DNA from: Pyrenopolyporus hunteri
Taxonomy: Eukaryota; Ascomycota; Sordariomycetes; Xylariales; Hypoxylaceae
Direction: 5' to 3'
DNA: 64,000 bases
NCBI GenBank assembly: GCA_902806595.1
Contig: CADCXC010000005.1
Span: 1,984,001-2,048,000 of the forward strand
Numbering within the stretch: position 1 is the first letter of the stretch; each line of letters begins with the position of its first letter. Below, piece by piece: positions 21,210 to 32,951 of this stretch. Below the pieces are notes generated by a model. That model was given only the letters and a program-made list of their open reading frames with translations. It ran no database searches and was not told where the DNA came from. The position numbers were made by a program, and so were the translations under genes.

Positions 21210-24200
21210 GAAGGATAAGCAAAGAGACTAGCTTCGGAAGCCGGCTGAACTCAAAATAGAAGCTCATGACTCATATATAGAAGTAATGTAGAGAAGGGAA
21301 GTCTTACCTTGATGTCCAGGGATCCTGCCTCTGTACCGTTATCAGCCAAATACCCCTGAGCACAATTTACGACGGTCTATCGTGCGCAGCAAGTTCGTTT
21401 GCACTCAATTACAACCCCAATCGTCAATATAAACATTATACCTCAGGGGCACATGAAGCCCCAAAGCCTCCTCGCCTTTCTAGCTCCAGATGATAATTTA
21501 GCGTTGGGGCTAGCAAAATCTAACCTACCGTAGCGCGACGCGGACGGCTTGGACTTGGAGCCGAGCTGAGTCTAAAGGGCCCGAGTATCACGGTCGTCGG
21601 GTCGCAACGTAGGCTAAGAATCCGACTATTGGGAAGAATTTTATGAGTGGCTCGTAACTCAGGTCGGAGGAAGAGATCGTATCGTCCTCGACACAACACC
21701 GTCCTTAGATGCTCTCCTGATCCGAACGAATCCGGCCCTGTTATGAAGTATGGCCTGTGTGGCGGCTTAATGGGATGAAAATACCGTAGAACGTATGGAA
21801 GAGGACGCATCATGATGAGAGATTTCAGATGACCTACCTGTCTAACAGGACGAACTACTCGGAGACGCTTCTAGTCGTAGTAGGCTTACGGATCAGAATA
21901 GGAGGTATCGCTGCCCGTAACAGATAACAGCGACATAGCTCTAAACGATGGATGAAACAACGTGAATGAAATACAGACTCTCTATCATACCAGCAAACAA
22001 TTGAGTTACCTCTACGAGTGAAGTTCTCGACTCCTCGAGCGCGTTACGCTCGCGACCTTCTCTAGGACACCTACCTAGGACCTACGCAATATCTCCATAG
22101 TAAATCCACGATACGATAGCGATACCATCACCCATTCCTCTTCCTTACCATCACTTGCCAAAACTCATACGTCGTTCTAGTCGTAGAGTATCGGTATCTA
22201 TCAACATTGGAATAGACATCAGATGTTTATCTACCGCCATATAAACCGCACCCTGACCATTAAGTAGAACGATAAACCGCGATATATAGAAATTACCAAA
22301 TAATAAGAGTATATTAAGAATCATCCAATGGCAGCTAAGTCGTCTACCGGGCAATCTAGGGCTAGACGAGAATCGAAGACCTATTTTCCAAGCCCCTATA
22401 ATCCCAAGCCATAATCAACCCCTTCAACATACCACATAGCAACACAGGTACCTATATTTGCGGCTCAACATAAACAACCATTTCCCCCCTTATTTCTTTC
22501 ATTCGACTAAAGAGCAGCTTCTACCACTACGATCTTCTCTACCTACATAGGTACCTACCTACCTATGCATACTCAAAGCGCTCTCAAGATCATCGCTTAC
22601 CCTGACGACGAGCCCTCTCACAAGACCATCCAGGGCGCATCTCCACGGCACTTAACCACGGCGATCGCGCCCGAGCGTCGCCGTACCTAGTATCTACATA
22701 AATATCCCAATTTCCATAGTACGCAGTCTAGCAGCCTCGCTAGCGGACGGGCCACTTAGCAGCTCGACCACCCCTTTCTTTCCATTCCACATTCTACAAC
22801 TGTTTAGGTACACTAGATGAGGGGTCGAGTCTGTTGAATCTTCGTTCGGCCCCCGGTATTAGTCCACGCGTTGAACCCCTGGATACTAAACTACCCGCTC
22901 GCTAGCTAACGACCTACCTACGTAGGTACACTGTACGAAAGTGTGCATACCTGGGTGCGAATCAACCAAACCCCCTATCTATGTAGTTACGGTCTATCTT
23001 TCCACAAGCTTCGAGATCTTCCTCAGGATCCCTTCCCAACCACGGCATAGCATGGTATGGCATCTTAACCCGTCCCTCAATCCATAACCGCTGAAACGGC
23101 ACCCACGTACCGGGTGGTTCCTACGTACGTATATAGCTAGGGTAAAAGGGGGAAGGGGAGAAGGGGAGAAGGGGAGAAGTCAAGGTCAAGGCGGTGAGCA
23201 CACACCCTATCTACCTCAAACACGAGTAGTACCTACATACCTGATAAATGTGCCATTTAACTACCAAATTTGCATGCCCCATACATAACTACACCGGCCC
23301 CTCACCTTCGACGCAGCCGGAACGAACCAGGGCCGTTGAATCGGTTCGCCACGTTTCCCAGATCTTAGGTTAGGTTAAGTTAGGTTAGGTTAGGTACGAA
23401 GGACCCAAGGTATATATTAGTGTAGGTACGTACGTACGTATGTATGTGCATATATACCTAGGCAGATATGCATCCGGATGGAGACAGCGCCTACGTATCT
23501 ATCTAATGTCTAATATAGATCCACGTAGCCAAGCGGGAGCGCTGCCGGCGTCACGGCGGGGTAGATTTTTACATACATACATACACGATATATACCCACC
23601 TACCTGCCTACCTGCCTACATGTAACTAAACATTCACGTACTTACTCACTTACGCACACAGAAGTCCAGTATGTGCTGTTGTATGGGCGTTCACATCTCT
23701 CCGAACCAAAGTATTCGGTTTACCCGGGCCAGCCGTACCACCCGCGCGGGATGCCGAAGGGGCCGTCCGTCCGTCCGTCAGACTGGGGGTAGGATGAAAA
23801 TCTGGGGGAATGTTGTGGAGGGGGTTTTTGCTTCGCCTTACGTACCTAGCCCGGCCTAACCTAACCTGCATAACTTAACCTTACCAAACATATACTAGTT
23901 AGCCCGCGAGCCGGTTGCCCCTAGGTCGACGAGGGGTTTATGAATATGTATCTCCTATATATACATGGGGTTAAATTAGTGCAGGGTGTATCCAGGTCCA
24001 ACATACGCGTAGCAGGAGCAAAATTCCAAGAATTTGAGCGGACGTCGACGTTGACGCTGACATAGGTGACATAACTCAACGAGTTATGTTACGCCATGAC
24101 ACGGCTTTAAGACGAGCCCAAGCCCTAACATGAAAGAATACCTGACCCGGGGGCGAGCGTTTACCTGCCCTTTTCTCCCGGGGAGGGCGCGGGGGTGTAG

Positions 24201-27200
24201 GTTTTTGACCTAAGTCGATTCGGGGCAGGCGATTTAACTATGCCACTATACACATTCTAAGCTGGGTTTCGAGCGTTAGTTAACGTTAGGCGTTTAGGTT
24301 AGGGTGCGTGAGCGCCCAAGGAGTATGTATACTCCCCTCATTCTAGCGGTGAGAGAGGGAGAGAAGAAACTTACTTACAGCCCCATCTAGCGACCCATTC
24401 AGACGTATGATAAGATTAATCCACTGGAGTTGGAGTTGGAGTTGGAGTTTCGGGCATGGAAGAAAAATAAATAAATAAGTTGTGCGTAATAAATATGCCG
24501 CACTGTGCTTCGTGAGTTCGTGTGTCGTATACGGATTGGCGAGATTTCGTATAATATTAGGGTATGTATGATGCCGAGCTATCCAATTCCAGTCCAACAC
24601 GATCTGCAAAAGCTCGCATAAACAAAGCAAGGGGATCGCTATATATTACATAATATATTTGAGTTGTAGTTAATGGAACCGTTTTACGCCATATATCGTC
24701 ACTACGGATTATTCTCGCACAATCTTGTCATGTCCGAGGTGTCCAATTCCCAATTCGTCAGCGACAGCTCCTATGGCGTATAAGGCGCACGCCCAATGCT
24801 GTAGGTATCCGGCCTTGTCATCCACCGCACGCGCGCTTGAGAAAGTATTCGTCAACGAGGTCTCATATGAGGTCATTACGACACCCCGGACTCTGGGTTT
24901 TCGCCTGGTGAGGCCTTTGAGCGTCCAAGCATATGCATACTGTACAGAGGATGTTGTTATCTAAGCTACCGACGCCGTACCCGAGGGGGCTGTCGGCCTT
25001 GGAGAACGTGAATGAATTCTCCGATTGGGTTCTGCATTAGCTTTCCGCCCTCCCCGCGGATAAACCAGGTTAGAAAGTTGAGGCTCAGCCCGGCAACGCT
25101 GTCGTCAACGCCCTTTACAATGTAAGAAAGACGAAAGCTTTAAAAAACATACTTTTCATCCCAATGACACCACTTGCTCTGGCTTATCATTTCTCGGGCC
25201 CCGGATGGGCCGGCACGTCCGGCTCCCCGAGCAGCTTTAAAAGCCTCTTCGGTGGCGTGCGGGATTGCGCGGGTAACTTGTGGCGCCGGTGAGTTGTTCT
25301 GAGAGATCAAATCTTACATAGTAGGATGTAAGATCGCTTATGAATACCTACCTGGAGCACCTTACAGTGTAGCATGGGCGTTCACGAGGCGCTTTTCTGC
25401 AATGCGAGGGCAATTATCAGTGTAACCGAGTATGTATATCCATGGATGTCGACAGTAATCGGCGCCGATCCCGCTGATACGGCGGTTCCCGTCTGCAGCA
25501 CTGCTTATTATGCTCACTAGAGGAATCTAGTTGTCCTTGTTTCGGCCTGATATCTGACATCTGAGAAAATAGCTCGAGCTCTCCGAGATAGCCTACGCGC
25601 TAGCGGATTCCCGGTTGATTCCTAGAGCAGATCATTTCATGAGCCCATCACAGCCTAGCCAAGCCTGTGAGGATGGAACGTCCGAGCTGATTGGCTGGTA
25701 GGCGCAAGGATGGGAGGGTACTTCGCCTTGGTAGTGGTGTATGGATGTCCACGTCTAGGGTACCTGCAGAAATCTGGAAGAATTAGCAGAGGCGAGATGG
25801 GGCCGACCCAATATCGGGATGCATGCTATTGCAGGAAAATATTCTTATCGTGGCCGCCCACCTGGTCTGGTGCACGTTTAGGAAGAGAAAATAAGAAGGG
25901 AAAAAAATGTGTGGGCGTGTAAGTGTGTGCGAGCGGCTGTGCCGTGGCCGCGACGTCAATAAGTTGATGAAATCGCATGGGTAGAAAATTTTCGTGGGTT
26001 ATCATGGCCCATGAAACGGCTTAACTGCGTAAAACCGCCTGAAGGCTTGCTTGAACTCCACCACGAGATGAGCCTTGAATGGCCGAAGCTGACCGAGTAT
26101 GTGTACGATACACCCGACACTGATAAGCCACGGCCCATTAACAAGAAATATATCCTTGCTTCTGCCTTTTTTGGGAGCCCCGGGCGCTATATCAAACTGT
26201 GTCACTATCACGGGGAGGGAAACATATCACGGAAACGTCGTTGCTCGCATCCTACCTATTGGGATTATTATTCCCGTCCAAGACCATCCCGTCCGACTCA
26301 GCCCTGGCGATCATGTCCTGCCGTACAACGTACCCCACAGAAAGCGGACTAACACTGTTCGTAACTGAGGCGTCATAGAGGGGATAAAAGCTGGGCATTG
26401 AACTGGAATAAGTCGGAATGGTCCAATTAAGGGGGCAGCGTTGATGAAAGCATATAATGGCTTCGATGCGATTCAGAGCTTCCGCATCAGCCATGGAGCA
26501 ATCTCGACGAAGCCTAGAACGGGACTTGGATCAGTGGTATGTTCCTGGACCGGGGAGCCTATCGCGTTGCGATACTCCACGTGGGGGGTGGTCGTTGGCT
26601 CCATAATTGAGAGCCGGTAAGACCCAGAATGGGTAATCCGGGCGATGGGTAATGGGAGACCAATATAAAACAGATGAACCCATATTGACAGACTGAGGAG
26701 ACGAGTCGTAGGAGTCGCAGGAATCGTAGGAATCGCAGCCAGCGCTCGGCAACTCTCTCCCCAGGCTTTTCGCATACTAGGAGTCGGGAGTATGTACATG
26801 TCTTTCCTATAGCTCCCTTGCAGGAGTTGTACCGGAATGATGTAACGATGGATTGTTAGGTAGCATGTATGTATGCGGGCCGCGCCCATGTCGGTCGGTG
26901 GAGCACCAGCAGGAGAGGCGGGCGACGATGGCCTACCTACGATGTTTAGTGCCTTGTCACCTGTGGACGAAGCACACACACCTTCACACACTCTCACACA
27001 CATCACGCAGCCTACAAGGCTACACAACGTCCTCGCCTTTCAGATAAACTGCAAATACGACGTGAACACCGAACACTTCCCCGCGAGTTACACAAATTAA
27101 AATGGCAACCTGCAATTGTGAACGAAACGGGTAATGAGCCACTGTAGCATGTAGGACAGCCATCCAGTTGATGAGACAGGTTGAAAGGAGAGGAGGAGGA

Positions 27201-30200
27201 GAAAAGGGGGGGAAGGGCAAGCAAGACAGGGAGCTTGAGAGCTTGTCGGAGAGGGGTAATGAGATTGATCAGCTATCATTACAGATAGCCGAAGTTGAAG
27301 CTAATCAATTGACACGATGCTGCTCGGAGAGCTCTGGAGATCTCCAAGAGCGCTGGATCGGCAGTCATGCGTGATGGGGATATGCCGGGGACGACACGAG
27401 GGGAGCAAAGCGACGTCGGACAGCCTCAGACATGATTGCAGCGCAGGTGAATCGCTGCAACGGTAGGCGATCAGGAGGAGGATGGATGAATGGGGTTTTC
27501 TTGGAGGTGGTGGCGCGATGATGGGAATTGCGCATTTCGCATCGGAAAGGTTCCAATGGCGAATCTTTGATGAGAGCTAGTTCGAGCCGGAGGAGAATAC
27601 GTAAGGGGGTGTGAAGAAGTTGTGGAGGAAGAGGATAAGGAGGAGGTTCCGGATCACTGGAGAACACGAAAGCTTTGCGGCGGCAACGCGGGAAGTCTAT
27701 TATGTTATTATACATAGCATCGAGGGTAGGTACGCAGGTAGCTGCCTACATACACCCGACGTATGTATTGTATTATACATGGAATTGATGTATGATTTAC
27801 ATGAGGTAGGAGCTAGCCGTAGAAGTACAATTGTATGTACTATATTGTATTGTAGGTATTGTACAATACGTACAATACTTATCGTGGTTGCCATTAACCG
27901 CCCCTCTATATATACCCTCGAGGACGTAAGCACCATATCTCGATATGCCTACCACCTGTATCTATAAACGCTAGAAACATATATTCATACCTCACCTACC
28001 TTAGCTGGTGTAAGTATGCGCATTATGAGTATACGTCCATGCATTAACTTAAAACTCACCTCCTACCTAGCAGCGGGCGAACATTATGCTGTTATAGTGG
28101 GACTGATACATTAGCTGTTATGTATTATACTGTTAGGTATGGCATAATAGGTACGTGCATCCTATCTCACAATACAGTACGTTACCTGTGGGCTGTTATA
28201 GGTAGGCGGGTTATGTATCGTACAGCCACAAGACCTGCACACCCTTCCGAATCTTAGCTCCAGGGCAAACTTCACCTGGGCTCAGGCCTAGAGAACGAAC
28301 TAAGTTTCACCGGGGTTCTGGGATACTAGGATCCTGGGACGGCGGGCGCCTCTCGCCATCGACGAACTGGCGCACGTGCAAATCCACTCACTGACCCCCG
28401 AGAATGCGCGTGCGAGGAGAATTCGAAAACGTGCTTGAGATGATGGATGAGGTGGTCTACTTTTCGAAACGCAATCGTCATTTTTTGGTTTCTTGCGACG
28501 GATCTGGACTTCGCTATTCTTGCCTAGCGTTGCTAACTATTTCCGAACGCGCAGCTTGCTGAAGTTTATCATAGCGCTCTCCTTATACATAGACGTCATG
28601 TATTCCATCGTGTGTGTATTGAACGGTACGGTATAGGTATTAAGCGGGCAGCCAATCTAGGAGCTCGAATCATCTATAGCAACTCAACATAACGCGACGC
28701 AACACAACGCAACGCAACGTAAAGAGGGATGTAAATGCTAGGGTGGTATCTATATATGCTAAGGTGGCATATTCCGTATATACATAGGGCACAGTGCTTA
28801 ATTGAGCGCCAGCCAATCCTTTGTCTGCACCGCATCCGTGTTTGGAAAGAAGATCCAGGTAATCCGTCCGTACCTTGGGTTTGTGACCTATGGCGTAAGT
28901 CACTGACTGAACTGACTGACCTTACGTAGCATCTAATCGCGACATCTGATGGACGAATTTCGCCGAACCCATATAAAGTTTTTTCTTTTTTCTTTTTTTT
29001 TTTCTCTCTTTAATTAAGCCTTCTCAATCATTTCCTTCCCTCCGGGTCCTTTTGTCTCTGTTCACCGCATCGCCTAATCCTGGTGGATTATTGTCAGTAG
29101 TTCCACCGAGAGATGATGCTTCACTCCCTACTTGTAATCGGTAATCGACCTGGATGGGCAGACAGTTAACCGCGGAAGTACCTGGATGGCGTAATGTTTG
29201 CTCTCATAGCCGTATGCATTATACATGTAAGTAAAAGGTCAAAATACCGTTGGGTTAGTAATTCGGATATTGGACGAAAAATCGCCCGTCGGGAAACGCT
29301 TTCGATGCGCACAATTATCATACACCGGTGCAGGATATTTCTTCTAACTGACATGTAGCCAGCTACCTGCCTAGGTACCTATCTGCCTACCTACCTACCT
29401 ATATACCTACCTGGTACTGTGGGTGTATTAAGTGGCCAGTCCTGTACAGTACATACATGGCATGTAATATGTACGGCTGCCCTATGTACGTAGCATTTCC
29501 CCCCGTTCCCACGAACCACAGCGGAGCTTATGTTGCTTGCATTATTTACACAACGGGAGTGCATATTGGAAATCCCGAGCCGTCGTAACCCCTGCCGTAG
29601 ACTCTTTCCAAATGATTCCAATCAATTTATGGCCAATATAGATATGCATCTGGCAACTCTAATGGCTGTCCTCAAGGTGTATTATACATACAGACCTACA
29701 TAACATATTGCTTTTACGATGTTAGGTGATCCATACTGCGACCTACGCACTGCGCACTACGTACATTGCCACCCCTGCCGTGCCGTGGGTGTTCCATTGC
29801 ATGGTCAGTGTTTATTGTTTAACGACGTCGACCATTCTGTCCTACTAGTACCTATGTAGGTACTATGTAGGGCATTTTTGGGGCTTACTAGAGTTGAGCA
29901 CGTAAACGGAATACATAAGTGCCTGTCGTATCTGTCTATCTTATGTACGTACGCAGTATGGAGGCGCCTGTGAATTAGGTACATATGGACCTACATATGT
30001 ATAGGTGGTAGGTAGGCTCAGATTTCTCGGATAACCAAGAAAGGTTACTTGCGAGAAAAAAAAAATAGCGAAAAAAATAGTGTGTCGAATGCAGTAGGTA
30101 ATACTAACGATTGGCTACTTTTAATAATCCATGTTCAGTAATAGAGACAGTCAATCGTAAATAGTTGACCCGAGAATAGAAGAGAAAAAATTTTCTTGTC

Positions 30201-31797
30201 TCTTCCTCCAGTCCCCATATTGATGAGTCGTCCTTTTTTTTTTTTTTTTTTTCCTCGACCTGTCCCAACTGTGAGGGCCAGAAGGGCTAGGCGCTAATAG
30301 AGCTCTGTCGTGATAGACGAGACAATGTAGCAGTCACACGCAATTGGCTTAAACCCCCCAGTCTTGGGTCACATCTCCGCTTTCGGCATTCTAAGGAGCT
30401 GTGAGCCAATGAAGGTACGCACGCAACCACTTGCAAAAGTTAGAAAGGGGAAAGGGGGGAAAAGAAGAGAAAGAGTCATCGTTGGTTGATTACCTACCTA
30501 CCTACCTACCTATGTAGTGCGCATACCTTACCTACGTACAATACTGTACCCAAGGTACCTTCGTATTGTACAATACAATACAATACCACGATACATAGCA
30601 AGAAGGCATACCTTACGTACATGTATCTAGTAGTGTATCTAGCGTATCTGCCAGACAGAGCATAACCCTAGCAGATGCGTAAGGTACCTGGCCTTTGCCT
30701 GACCTTACCTGCTAAAATTATGTATGTTGCGGCCCATGTACAGTGTCAGCCAGCACTCCAACGCAGGGTCAGGCCAAGGAGTAAAAAAAAAGGGTAAGGT
30801 ACGAAACAAAATCTCAAGGGTGCCAGAATATATCATGCACCACCATCCGCCTCTTGGTTCTCTTCTTGATCTTCAAAAAAAACTCCCATGCTTGATACTT
30901 TTGTTAGTTGCCGACCAATTTGGCTCTACCTCTTAGGTTTAAACCTCTTGGATCCTCATTTTGCTTAAGCTCTCCTAATACTCCACAGCAGCTACTCACC
31001 TCGCGGATCTGCTTGAGCATTTAATTGTTACCTGCTCCATCAAGAATTGTTTCCCCGTCACCTCGCCGTACTTTAGCCCCCAGGAGATAGGCATCCGAAA
31101 ACTCCGACTTACACAACTAAACGCCGTCAACGACTCGGGGATTCTGGTACTTGTTACGCCACCAACGTTTCTACCGCTGTCAACGTACCGCTGCCGTACT
31201 ATTACCAGCTCTTTTTCGTCCACACGTCACAGACGAAGCCATCATCGTCACTTCTGGTCCGAGACGGCAAAGGAATCATTGGATAGACGGCCTAGACGTT
31301 GCTGAACCACAATTTGCCTGTCAATATCGTCATTCCGGGTTCTACTGCATTTGAAGCCGAGCGCGCGATATATTGCTTTATCTTGTTTTGTCTACTTGCT
31401 TCCTGGCACTTATCTTATGCCAATCCTGGAATCCCGGTCCTTTGAGATAATAGTGCCCTGAACTGCCTCGGATCTGCGCTTTATCTATCCACGATTTCGA
31501 CCTTAGGTACAGCGAGAGTTTGGAGCACATCTAATTCAAATCTCTGCCGTCGCCTACTTTCTTCGGCAATCTTGGGAATTTCGATATATTTATATACGGC
31601 TCTTTTAGCGAGCCCCGTCATCTTCAGGGCCTCTTCTAGGTTGCGATATCCCCCCGCCTTCGACCCCTCTCTGCAATATATTGGGAGAGATCTCATTTAG
31701 CAGACTAGCCGTCTAACAGGCTCTCTCACCTACTACTCTATTCAGACGGTAGGTCCTGGCCTGGACTCAGCGCCAGAGCCAATCATATACAGACCCA
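21210..31797. other. Gene-poor region with simple repeats and scattered gene traces
   Basis: About 10.6 kb without a complete gene I can support; composition is normal, not RIPped. It contains TAGGTACC/CCTACC motif clusters (22446, 22541-22566, 29370-29402, 29848-29872, 30491-30512), (AGAAGGGG)n at 23154-23180, TTAGG-type runs at 23364-23393 with an inverted counterpart at 23852-23882, (GGAGTT)n at 24427-24450 and poly-T at 30233-30253. Minus-strand exon-like patches at 24.7-25.3 kb are described in the findings. Many short open frames are present at about chance frequency. Confidence 0.5.
24709..25298 (-). pseudogene. Possible decayed multi-exon gene, family unknown
   Basis: Three minus-strand open patches look coding. 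One starts at 25298 right after the acceptor-like 'gatctctcag' and runs to a TAA at 25142-25140 (contains 'ATEEAFKAARGAGRAGPS'). One runs in the same frame from there to a TAG at 24968-24966 (contains 'LSLNFLTWFIRGEGGKLMQ'). One of 83 codons starts at 24960, right after 'gcttag', and ends at TAA 24711-24709 (contains 'LQHWACALYAIGAVADELG'). A GTATGT donor and an AAAG acceptor lie around the first stop, but splicing them would break the frame. This suggests a damaged gene or one whose exons I joined wrongly. I do not recognise the family. Confidence 0.3.
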
Positions 31798-32951
31798 ATG
31801 CACCATACTCGTCGCAGATCCGGCCATGCCTCGACCAATAGCTCGACGACTGACGTCCGCAAGGCCGTCACGACCTCAGATGTCTCAAAGCCAAGGAGGC
31901 CGCAGATGGTGACTAGGAAGTCAACTACCCAAACGGTTCAGAAGCTTGGTAAAAACCCCAGAGACCGCGAGAGGGAATGGGAGGAGGAACGCTGGTTTGG
32001 GGATGAGCGGGAGAGCTTTCCGCAATTCTGGTACGTATCCTCTCATTTTCTGTGTACGATGTTTGTGACCCCTTCGATCTCGATGCTTCAGCGAGGCTCG
32101 CCGTCCAGGTCGTATCCTTGATGTTATACCAAACGTCATTTTGCGCCTGGGAAGGGTGAGATCGGCTTCCCTCTTTCCTTCCCTCCTACGCAATACCTAG
32201 CCCCTTTCAGGTTATCGGCGTGGGCTGCGTCACCACTCGCTCAAGCCATGCGGGTGATCAACCGCTTTGTGGGTTGTCTCGTGTAACCAAACATACGGTT
32301 CCTGCATCGCGCCGAGTTATCCAAATGAGATGTGTCTCGCTGACCAGCCGCCTATCTCTAGCATGACCTGCGAAAAGCAATTCACCCCACAGGATGAGAA
32401 GATTTTATATTGCTCCGAGGTGTAAGCCACCCTTCTGACGTAACCAATAGCTAGTCCTTATTACTGACTTACAGGTCAGATGCCGCGAACGTGACCAAAA
32501 TGCGGGCGTAAGAGCAGCATCATCACACCATTCAGCTAGGGGACATGACGGCTTCGGGGCCAACTTGCCGTACTATTCGGAGCCCCGAGACATCATCCCA
32601 CGCGCCTCGCCGTCTCGTTGGTCGCCTCCCACGACGCCAACAAATGGTCAATACACCAGTGCCGTCTCAGCGCTGAGGTCACTGAGCATACGGCCGGTGA
32701 GCCCAACTTCGCCGGTTTCAGGCGGCGCAGTTTGGCCATTCACCCGTAGCGCAATCGCAAGTCCTAGCACGTCGTACACGAAGTCATCCAACAACTTCTA
32801 CTCCTCAACCTACGATAACGGCTATGCTGTTACCGGATACGGATACACCCAGGGTGGTACGACGTCAGACCGACCGCTACCTTCTAGGAAACCGGGCGCC
32901 TACTCGAGACCGAAGAGTATCGAGTTGGTCACGCCTATTGTTGGCCGCTGA
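31798..32951 (+). CDS. Ecl1-type life-span regulatory factor domain protein
   Basis: Three exons, 31798-32030, 32362-32421 and 32480-32951, give 254 aa. Splicing was chosen because it rebuilds a zinc-knuckle-like motif: residue 78 (TG|C across intron 1) begins 'CMTCEKQF', and exon 2 to 3 gives 'YCSEVCRERD', so C78, C81, C95 and C99 form C-x2-C and C-x3-C pairs as in the Ecl1 family. In fission yeast the Ecl proteins extend chronological lifespan and respond to sulphur, zinc and nutrient starvation. The N-terminus is basic and ends in a charged 'REREWEEERWFGDERESFPQF'; the C-terminal 150 residues are Ser/Pro/Tyr-rich and probably disordered. Introns are 331 nt (GTACGT) and 58 nt (GTAAGC). It stands alone in a gene-poor region. 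Confidence 0.8.

Noticed and set aside
31481..31696. 71-codon minus-strand frame upstream of the Ecl1-like gene
   Set aside because: It shows some charged helical character but no family match, no splice context and a length expected by chance.
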